A DNA stretch of 64,000 nt from Rhizobium sp. R711. Its GTDB lineage: Bacteria; Pseudomonadota; Alphaproteobacteria; Rhizobiales; Rhizobiaceae. Where the stretch lies: NCBI RefSeq assembly GCF_002211365.1, contig NZ_LOKZ01000012.1, positions 124,001-188,000 on the forward strand, written 5' to 3'. The notes beneath the pieces are model-generated. The model made no database searches, was not told the DNA's origin, and saw only the letters and a program-made list of their open reading frames with translations. Made by a program: the position numbers and the translations under genes. Of the stretch, positions 57,981 to 64,000 are shown in pieces (position 1 is the stretch's first letter; the number at the start of each line of letters is the position of its first letter).

Positions 57981-58104
57981 GAATCTTGCGATTCAGCATC
58001 TTGTGGGAAAAAGCGATTCAAAATCAATACTTAGCCGTGAACAAACACTGAATCAGCCGGAGTCAGCGATTCGTCTCCGATTCGTTCTCAAGCTGTTCCG
58101 AATC
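57981..58104. repeat. Cluster of eight GANTC (CcrM) sites
   Basis: GANTC occurs at 57981, 57990, 58015, 58050, 58060, 58068, 58079 and 58100; a ninth lies at 57900. Eight sites in 124 bp is far above the roughly 0.4-0.5 expected at this base composition. CcrM methylates this site in alphaproteobacteria. Confidence 0.85.
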
Positions 58105-58257
58105 GCAAAACGAGCAATCTGCAAGCTTTTCGCGCAACAGAAACCGCAGAGTAAATTCAAATCAGCCCTTGCGTTTGGGGCAACGGCTGTCCATGTGTTG
58201 TCTGCTTCGGAGAGGAGCTGACTTGACCTGGGGCACCCTCGCCTCATCTGCAGGACT

Positions 58258-61200
58258 ATGACACTGACATCGCAGCCGATGATACTGAGCGGGCGCGGAG
58301 TAACCGCGGTGCTCGGACCAACCAATACCGGCAAGACGCATTATGCCATTGAGCGCATGGTTGCTCATGGCACCGGCGTGATCGGGCTGCCGCTACGGCT
58401 GCTGGCGCGTGAGGTCTATACACGTGTCGCCGAAAAGGTCGGGGTTCAAAACGTTGCATTGGTGACGGGCGAAGAGAAGATATCGCCTCCCAACGCCCGC
58501 TTTTCGGTCTGTACTGTCGAGGCAATGCCACGCGAGACCAAAGCCGCTTTCGTCGCGATCGATGAAGTTCAACTCGCCGGCGACCTCGAGCGAGGACACA
58601 TCTTCACGGACCGTATTCTTCACTTGCGCGGCCGCGACGAAACGCTGTTGCTCGGCGCCGGTACCATGCGCCCGATCCTGCAGCAACTGCTCCCCGGAAT
58701 CACCGTCGTCGAACGGCCGCGCCTTTCCCACCTGTTCTATGCGGGCCAGAAGAAGATCACCCGCCTGCCGCAACGCTCGGCGATCGTCGCCTTCTCCGCG
58801 GACGAAGTCTATGCGATTGCCGAGTTGATCCGCAGACAGCGCGGCGGAGCGGCAGTCGTTCTCGGAGCTCTCAGTCCACGCACCCGCAATGCGCAGGTAG
58901 CGCTCTATCAAGCCGGAGACGTGGAATATCTGGTCGCAACGGACGCGATCGGCATGGGTCTCAATCTTGACGTCGATCATGTCGCCTTCGCGCAAGATCG
59001 CAAATTCGACGGCTATCAGTTTCGCAATCTCAATCCCGCCGAGCTCGGGCAGATTGCCGGCCGCGCCGGACGGCATGTTCGCGACGGGACGTTTGGTGTC
59101 ACGGGCCAGGTCGATCCCTTTGATGAGGAACTGGTCGAACGCATCGAAGGCCACGAGTTCGACAATGTGAAGGTGCTGCAGTGGCGCACCAAGAACCTCG
59201 ACTTCGGCTCGCTTCACGCGTTGCGCGCGAGCCTTGAGAACGGTCCGACGGTCTCCGGCCTGACACGTGCTCTGCCCGCCGTCGACCAGCAAGCGCTGGA
59301 GCACCTGTCGCGCTACCCCGAAATCATCGATCTTGCCGATAACCCGGCGCGCGTCGAGAAGTTGTGGGAGGCCTGTGCACTTCCGGACTATCGACGCATC
59401 GCACCGGCTCAACACGCCGATCTGATTTCCACCCTCTTTTCCGATCTCGTCCGCTATGGCACGGTAAACGAGGACTTCCTTGCCGAGCAGGTGCATCGCG
59501 CGGATCGAACAGACGGTGAGATTGACACGCTTTCGGCGCGAATCGCGCAGATAAGGACTTGGACCTATGTATCGAATCGGCCCAATTGGCTTGCCGATCC
59601 GACACACTGGCAGGAAAAGACGCGGGAAATCGAAGATCGATTGTCCGATGCGTTACATGAAAGGTTGACGAAACGCTTTGTTGATCGCAGGACATCTGTG
59701 CTCATGAAGCGCCTGAGAGAGAATGCGATGCTGGAAGCTGAAATCAGTGTAAATGGCGATGTCTTCGTTGAAGGACATCATGTGGGGCAACTGTCGGGAT
59801 TCCGGTTCACGCCCATTTCGGGAGCGGAGGGACCGGACGCTAAGGCCGTTCAGTCTGCTTCGCAGAAGGCGCTCGCTCTGGAATTCGAGGCACGCGCGGC
59901 TCGCCTCCATGCAGCCGGCAATGGCGATCTCGCGATCGGCTCCGACGGTTCGATCCGCTGGTTGGGCGACCCGGTGGCGCGCCTGGCAGGCAGTGATCAT
60001 GTCATGCGCCCGCGCGTCATCATCCTCGCCGATGAGCAGTTGACCGGCAATGCCCGCGACCACGTGGCTGCTCGTATCGAGCGCTTCGTAAATCATCACA
60101 TCAGCACCGTTCTGAAACCGCTTGACGACCTGTCTCGCGCGGAGGATCTGCAGGGCCTGGCAAAGGGCCTGGCATTTCAGCTCGTCGAGAACCTCGGCGT
60201 GTTGTTCCGGCGTGATGTGACTGAAGAGGTAAAGTCGCTGGATCAGGATGCACGCGCTTCGATGCGCCGCTACGGTGTCCGCTTCGGCGCCTACCACATC
60301 TTCGTCCCCGCCCTTCTGAAGCCCGCCCCGGCAGAGCTCATCACGCTCCTCTGGGCACTGAAGAACGACGGTCTCGACAAGCCCGGCTACGGCGATCTCA
60401 TTCCCGTGCTGGCCGCAGGCCGCACGTCGGTTGTCACCGATCCAGGTTTCGAGCGCACCTTCTACAAGCTGGCCGGCTTCCGGTTCCTTGGTAAACGTGC
60501 AGTGCGCATCGACATCCTGGAGCGTCTGGCCGATATCATTCGCCCTCTGCTCCAGTGGAAGCCGGGCCAGGCCAATCGTCCGGAAGGCGCATATGACGGC
60601 CGCCGTTTCACGACGACGACCGCCATGCTTTCGATCCTTGGCGCAACGCTGGAGGACATGGAAGAGATCCTGAAGGGACTCGGCTATCGCGCCGATGCTG
60701 TTAAGGCAGAGGAGGCGGCCGCCCATCTGTCGGCCCAAGACGCTGCAGCAACGCCCGCAACCGAGACTACGGTTGAGGACAATGCAGAGAAGGCGGATCA
60801 CGACGATGCCGACAGCGCATCGGAAGAAACCGCTTCGGAAGCCCCCGCTGTTGTTGAAGGGGTGGCTACCGAACAACCGGTCGCCGCAAACTCCGAAGAA
60901 GCGGAGGAGCCGAAGCCGGTTCTTCTCTGGCGCCTTGGTGGCCGTACGGACAATCAGCGTCAGGCTCGCAACCCGGGCGAACGCCGTGGTGGCAACAATC
61001 GCGGCCAGGACCGCGGATCCGACCATCGTCGTCAGGGTGGTGCAGGTGGAGAAGGCCGCGACGGCAATCGCCAGCATCACGGCAAGGATGGCGGCAAGCC
61101 ACATCAGGGACGCGGCGACCGCAGCGAGCAGCGCGGCGACCGTCAGGACCGTGGCGATCGCAAGGATCGCAACAACAACCGTGGCGGCCCGCAGCCGTTG

Positions 61201-61296
61201 CGCTTCGAGGCAAAGCCGCCGCGTAAGGAAAAGCCGATCGATCCGGATTCTCCTTTCGCGAAGCTCGCTGCCTTGAAGGAGCAAATGAAGAAGTAA
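58258..61296 (+). CDS. SUV3-like ATP-dependent RNA helicase with RG-rich tail
   Basis: A 1012-residue Ski2/SUV3-type helicase. Walker A is GPTNTGKTHYA at about residue 20, the DExH position is IDEVQLAGD, motif III-like LGAGTMRP follows, and motif VI is QIAGRAGRHV. The core (about 1-780) ends in a winged/helical region; residues about 790-900 are acidic and 900-980 are Arg/Gly/Asp-rich, likely RNA-binding and disordered. Homologues in Rhizobium have been called mgpS. It precedes the S4 protein by four bases and so may act in RNA or ribosome quality control. Confidence 0.9.
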   Translation: MTLTSQPMILSGRGVTAVLGPTNTGKTHYAIERMVAHGTGVIGLPLRLLAREVYTRVAEKVGVQNVALVTGEEKISPPNARFSVCTVEAMPRETKAAFVAIDEVQLAGDLERGHIFTDRILHLRGRDETLLLGAGTMRPILQQLLPGITVVERPRLSHLFYAGQKKITRLPQRSAIVAFSADEVYAIAELIRRQRGGAAVVLGALSPRTRNAQVALYQAGDVEYLVATDAIGMGLNLDVDHVAFAQDRKFDGYQFRNLNPAELGQIAGRAGRHVRDGTFGVTGQVDPFDEELVERIEGHEFDNVKVLQWRTKNLDFGSLHALRASLENGPTVSGLTRALPAVDQQALEHLSRYPEIIDLADNPARVEKLWEACALPDYRRIAPAQHADLISTLFSDLVRYGTVNEDFLAEQVHRADRTDGEIDTLSARIAQIRTWTYVSNRPNWLADPTHWQEKTREIEDRLSDALHERLTKRFVDRRTSVLMKRLRENAMLEAEISVNGDVFVEGHHVGQLSGFRFTPISGAEGPDAKAVQSASQKALALEFEARAARLHAAGNGDLAIGSDGSIRWLGDPVARLAGSDHVMRPRVIILADEQLTGNARDHVAARIERFVNHHISTVLKPLDDLSRAEDLQGLAKGLAFQLVENLGVLFRRDVTEEVKSLDQDARASMRRYGVRFGAYHIFVPALLKPAPAELITLLWALKNDGLDKPGYGDLIPVLAAGRTSVVTDPGFERTFYKLAGFRFLGKRAVRIDILERLADIIRPLLQWKPGQANRPEGAYDGRRFTTTTAMLSILGATLEDMEEILKGLGYRADAVKAEEAAAHLSAQDAAATPATETTVEDNAEKADHDDADSASEETASEAPAVVEGVATEQPVAANSEEAEEPKPVLLWRLGGRTDNQRQARNPGERRGGNNRGQDRGSDHRRQGGAGGEGRDGNRQHHGKDGGKPHQGRGDRSEQRGDRQDRGDRKDRNNNRGGPQPLRFEAKPPRKEKPIDPDSPFAKLAALKEQMKK

Positions 61297-61300
61297 GCGG

Positions 61301-61705
61301 ATGGGCGGGGAGACACAGCCAGGAAGCGGTTCGCGGCAACGCATCGACAAGTGGCTGTTCTTCACGCGCATGGTTAAATCGCGCTCGCTGGCACAAGGCC
61401 ATATTCAATCCGGACATGTCAGGATTAACGGCGAGCGGGCCCTTCAGCCGAGTCAGACGGTCAAGGTGGGCGACAGGGTCGAACTGGCGCTCGAGCGGCG
61501 CGATGTTGTCCTCATCGTCAAATCAGGCGGTGAGCGACGCGGCCCCTATGAGGAAGCCCGGCTGCTTTATGAGGATCTGACGCCGCCACCCGACGAGGCG
61601 AAGCGCCTCACACCTTACGAGCAGGCAATGCGGGCAACGGGAGCAGGGCGACCCACAAAAAAGGAACGCCGTGCAATCGACAAGCTGATGTCGGACGAGG
61701 ATTAG
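61301..61705 (+). CDS. S4 RNA-binding domain protein (Hsp15-like)
   Basis: This 134-residue protein has an S4 fold at residues about 12-75 (RIDKWLFFTRMVKSRSLAQGHIQSGHVRING) and a basic C-terminal extension (GRPTKKERRAIDKLM), as in heat-shock protein HslR/Hsp15, which binds stalled 50S subunits. It starts four bases after the helicase stop, so both are likely in one transcript. Confidence 0.9.
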   Translation: MGGETQPGSGSRQRIDKWLFFTRMVKSRSLAQGHIQSGHVRINGERALQPSQTVKVGDRVELALERRDVVLIVKSGGERRGPYEEARLLYEDLTPPPDEAKRLTPYEQAMRATGAGRPTKKERRAIDKLMSDED

Positions 61706-61899
61706 AAAACTCTGTCCGAACTGTGGGGTTTTGCGATTTCTTTATTCTTGAAATCCGCAGATAAAGCCGATACGTGACAATCAACTTGCCGGATAGCGTG
61801 ACTGCCTCCCAAGCATCTCACTGCTTCCTTTCCGGTTGGGGGAAAGGCGCGACGTTCCAGGTTGCCCGGCCCCGTTGTATGGAAGTCCTGGAGTTCTTC

Positions 61900-62238
61900 A
61901 TGACCTATGTCGTGACCGACAATTGCATTCGCTGCAAATATACCGACTGCGTGGAAGTCTGCCCCGTTGACTGCTTCTATGAAGGCGAAAACTTCCTCGT
62001 CATTCATCCTGACGAGTGCATCGACTGTGGTGTTTGCGAGCCGGAATGTCCCGCCGAGGCGATCAAGCCGGACACGGAGCCAGGCCTCGACAAGTGGCTC
62101 AAGATCAACGCCGAGTATGCCAGCATCTGGCCGAACATCACGGTCAAGAAGGATGCCATGCCCGAAGCGAAGGAAATGGACGGCGAAAGCGGCAAGTTCG
62201 AGAAGTACTTCTCGAAGAATCCCGGAGCCGGCGACTGA
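61900..62238 (+). CDS. fdxA: Seven-iron ferredoxin FdxA
   Basis: The 112-residue protein has [17 protein letters not shown] and [15 protein letters not shown], giving one [3Fe-4S] and one [4Fe-4S] cluster as in Azotobacter ferredoxin I-type proteins. The C-terminus is the usual acidic/Lys-rich extension. Start at MTYVVTDNC; upstream in-frame codons are not conserved-looking. Confidence 0.95.
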   Translation: MTYVVTDNCIRCKYTDCVEVCPVDCFYEGENFLVIHPDECIDCGVCEPECPAEAIKPDTEPGLDKWLKINAEYASIWPNITVKKDAMPEAKEMDGESGKFEKYFSKNPGAGD

Positions 62239-62636
62239 TACTAAAGTTCCAAGCTTAGGCCTGAAACCGGGTTCAGTGACCAAGAAAAATAGCTGAAGTG
62301 TGCCTGCGGCATATGGGTGTCATGTGTTGCGCGCATGACTCAGCCGCAGTAAATTATTGATTTCCTCATATTTTTGTGATAGCTTCCTCACACTGATCCA
62401 TTTGCGGCATGAAGCATGCCCAAACCACCACGAAAGCAAAACAAATCCAAAAACGCGGTTTCCGTGACATATCAACGCCTTGAGCCGTGAGGTTCTAAGC
62501 TTGTGCGCATGGATGTGTTTGTTTTTGTCCAGTGGGACCAGAAGTAAGTCACCCGACGGATCTGACCGTCTCATCCGGGCCTGACTGACCCGGCTCCGGC
62601 TGCAGCCGGAAGCGTAACAGGGAGTGTTTGAATAGA
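62239..62636. other. 398-bp region between fdxA and carD
   Basis: AT-rich middle part with a TTCCTCA repeat at about 62363 and 62384, and a CCGGCTGCAGCCGG palindrome near 62596 in what is probably the carD leader. No gene is visible on either strand. Confidence 0.5.
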
Positions 62637-63209
62637 ATGACGACCCAGCAGAAAAAACCTTCTTCCGCACGTCACGGCTTCAAGACCGGTGAATCGATCG
62701 TGTACCCCGCACATGGCGTCGGTACCATCAGCGCCATCGAAGAGCAAGAAGTAGCAGGCATGAAGCTTGAACTTTTCGTTATCGATTTTGAGAAGGACAA
62801 GATGCGCCTGAAAGTGCCGGTCGCGAAGGCTATGAGCATCGGCATGCGTAAGCTCTCCGAAACCGATTTCGTCGAGCGTGCGTTGAAGGTTGTGCAGGGC
62901 AAGGCGCGCGTCAAGCGTACCATGTGGTCCCGTCGCGCCCAGGAATATGATGCCAAGATCAATTCCGGCGACCTCATTTCCATCGCTGAAGTTGTCCGCG
63001 ACCTCTATCGCGCCGAGAACCAGCCGGAACAGTCCTATTCCGAACGTCAGCTTTATGAAGCTGCGCTTGACCGCATGGCACGTGAAATCGCTGCCGTGAA
63101 CAAGATGTCGGAAACCGAAGCTGTCCGCCTCGTAGAGACCAACCTTAACAAGGGTCCGAAACGCGGCAAGGCAATCGAAGAAGACGAATCTCAGGATGAA
63201 GCTGCGTAA
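62637..63209 (+). CDS. carD: CarD/CdnL-family RNA polymerase-binding regulator
   Basis: A 190-residue protein with an N-terminal Tudor-like RNAP-interaction domain (FKTGESIVYPAHGVGTISAIEEQEV) and a helical C-terminal domain that contacts promoter DNA (MWSRRAQEYDAKINSGDL). It stabilises the open complex, mainly at rRNA promoters. Start at MTTQQKK; an in-frame TTG three codons upstream is possible. A strong terminator follows. Confidence 0.94.
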   Translation: MTTQQKKPSSARHGFKTGESIVYPAHGVGTISAIEEQEVAGMKLELFVIDFEKDKMRLKVPVAKAMSIGMRKLSETDFVERALKVVQGKARVKRTMWSRRAQEYDAKINSGDLISIAEVVRDLYRAENQPEQSYSERQLYEAALDRMAREIAAVNKMSETEAVRLVETNLNKGPKRGKAIEEDESQDEAA

Positions 63210-63228
63210 GCTCTCTGTTTTTTCTGCA

Positions 63229-63258
63229 AAAAACCCGGCCTAGTGCCGGGTTTTTTAT
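63229..63258 (+). terminator. Rho-independent terminator of carD
   Basis: AAACCCGGC/GCCGGGTTT stem with a five-base loop, followed by TTTATT. Confidence 0.9.
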
Positions 63259-63259
63259 T

Positions 63260-63284
63260 GGAACTTTTTCAGTGCTCGCGCGTT
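63260..63284 (+). promoter_or_regulatory. EcfG/RpoE2-type promoter upstream of rpoH2
   Basis: GGAAC, exactly 16 bases, then CGTT, the consensus of the alphaproteobacterial general-stress sigma factor. It begins one base after the carD terminator and points to rpoH2. RpoE2 control of rpoH2 is known in Sinorhizobium. Confidence 0.7.
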
Positions 63285-63370
63285 TCAAGAATGTAGCTGC
63301 GGACCGCGTCGGGAACTGACATCACCCTCGAACGCTCGCATCCCTGTAAACGTTCGATGAGGAGCGGATC

Positions 63371-63442
63371 ATGCCTTCCACGTTCTGCCTATCCGGCAAC
63401 TTGAAGAAACTGGTCCTACCCGGCCGTATTACCGGCGCATAA
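63371..63442 (+). CDS. 23-codon small ORF in the rpoH2 leader
   Basis: ATG with a GAGGAGCGG ribosome site nine bases before it, then 23 codons (MPSTFCLSGNLKKLVLPGRI plus TGA as Thr-Gly-Ala) and TAA. It begins about 80 bases into the predicted EcfG transcript. A long hairpin follows 11 bases after the stop. It could be a leader peptide or a small stress protein; it resembles no family I know. Confidence 0.5.
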   Translation: MPSTFCLSGNLKKLVLPGRITGA

Positions 63443-63452
63443 CCCTAAGCTA

Positions 63453-63491
63453 GGGCCCCATCTGGAAACGTCCAGAGTTCGGGGCCTTTAT
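63453..63491 (+). terminator. Strong hairpin (attenuator or terminator) before rpoH2
   Basis: GGCCCC/GGGGCC outer stem and TCTGGA-AACG-TCCAGA inner stem, followed by TTTAT. It follows the small ORF by 11 bases and precedes rpoH2 by about 95 bases. Confidence 0.65.
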
Positions 63492-63585
63492 ACGTTCAAG
63501 ACATGAATTTGGTCTGGGCAGCAATGTCCGGAAGCAAGGATTCTTTGCCCTTTTTTGGCGTCACGCCTGAATTCAGGAGACCGAT

Positions 63586-64000
63586 ATGAAGAACATGTCA
63601 GCAGACCGGCGCATGATTAAAATCGCCATGGCGGCTCCCTACCTTGCCCGCGAAGAGGAACACGATCTCGCAATCCGCTGGAAGAACAATGACGACCGTG
63701 GCGCCCGCAATCAGATCGCCATGGCCCATATGCGCCTCGTCATCTCCATGGCGGGTAAATTTCGTAACTTTGGCCTGCCGATGAGCGACCTTGTGCAGGA
63801 GGGCTACGTCGGTCTGCTGGAGGCCGCAGCGCGCTTCGAGCCGGAGCGTGATGTCCGCTTCTCCACTTATGCAAGCTGGTGGATCCGAGCCTCCATCCAG
63901 GATTACATCCTTCGCAACTGGTCGATTGTTCGCGGTGGCACGAGTTCTGCCCAGAAGGCCCTGTTTTTCAATCTTCGTCGTCTGCGCGCCAAGCTCGCCA
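63586..64000 (+). CDS. rpoH2: RNA polymerase sigma factor RpoH2 (partial, 3' end outside window)
   Basis: The first 138 residues are present. LVISMAGKFRNFGLPMSDLVQEGYVGLLEAAARFEP is the region 2.1-2.2 core split by a DLVQEG motif, and STYASWWIRASIQDYILRNWSIV is region 2.3-2.4. The N-terminus MKNMSADRRMIKIAMAAPYL and WKNNDDRGARNQIAM match RpoH2 rather than RpoH1 of rhizobia. A GGAGACCG site precedes the ATG. It is expected under EcfG/RpoE2 control. Confidence 0.9.
   Translation, partial: MKNMSADRRMIKIAMAAPYLAREEEHDLAIRWKNNDDRGARNQIAMAHMRLVISMAGKFRNFGLPMSDLVQEGYVGLLEAAARFEPERDVRFSTYASWWIRASIQDYILRNWSIVRGGTSSAQKALFFNLRRLRAKLA

Larger units (their letters stand above)
57744..58257. other. 514-bp intergenic region upstream of the SUV3-like helicase gene
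   Basis: No convincing gene on either strand. Its left part carries a stress-type promoter element for the DUF3309 gene, and its right part is dense in GANTC sites (both listed). Confidence 0.6.

Noticed and set aside
58393..61371. Two long minus-strand frames (404 and 572 codons) opposite the helicase gene
   Set aside because: Both are antisense shadows of the conserved helicase core and its repetitive RG-rich tail.
61702..62283. 193-codon minus-strand frame opposite fdxA
   Set aside because: Antisense to the ferredoxin cysteine motifs; no independent support.

Overview
The window is chromosomal DNA of an alphaproteobacterium of the Rhizobium/Agrobacterium group. The basis is the ftsK-lolA-xthA block, glnK-amtB under a sigma-54-type promoter, an FdxA-type seven-iron ferredoxin, an RpoH2-type sigma factor behind a GGAAC-N16-CGTT promoter, TGA-N9-TCA (RirA-type) iron boxes and a thiCOSGE operon behind a TPP riboswitch. 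Species cannot be fixed from the sequence.

Layout. 1-13.7 kb is core genome: an L,D-transpeptidase, an OmpR-type regulator, a lone cyclic-nucleotide-binding protein, xthA, lolA, ftsK, amtB/glnK, tesB, a UbiH-like hydroxylase, a Trm112-like protein, a LON-domain protein, a YbbN/CnoX-like thioredoxin, a prolyl-tRNA deacylase and tRNA-Gly(GCC). 13.7-18.2 kb looks acquired: a decayed tRNA-Leu 3' half, an orphan coding remnant, a 1117-residue SAM-cyclase-ATPase protein and an IS110-type transposase relic. 18.2-32.8 kb is one catabolic locus of two divergent arms: four oxidoreductases, a sialidase-fold protein and a DapA-type lyase on the minus strand; a complete peptide-type ABC importer, a DUF1537 acid-sugar kinase and a GntR/FCD regulator on the plus strand. 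Two TTGT...ACAA-type dyads lie in front of the minus-strand operons.

32.9-38.9 kb holds the thiamine operon and a glucoamylase-like protein possibly acting on beta-1,2-glucan. 38.9-42.9 kb is an Fe(III) ABC importer with two upstream RirA-type boxes. 42.9-48.2 kb fits pipecolate/2-aminoadipate (D-lysine branch) catabolism, with a LysR regulator and an orphan Lrp ligand domain. 48.2-54.0 kb is the most unusual unit: a tight five-gene operon of carrier protein, acyl-CoA-dehydrogenase-like flavoprotein, amino acid:carrier protein ligase (a seryl-tRNA synthetase paralogue), DUF1839 protein and a GH2-like glycosidase with altered catalytic motifs. Its product is unknown.

54.3-57.1 kb is the EF-P modification set (epmB, epmA, divergent efp). 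57.2-64 kb carries small envelope proteins, a GANTC-dense region upstream of a SUV3-like RNA helicase, an S4 protein, fdxA, carD and the start of rpoH2. A stress-type promoter, a 23-codon small ORF and a strong hairpin precede rpoH2.
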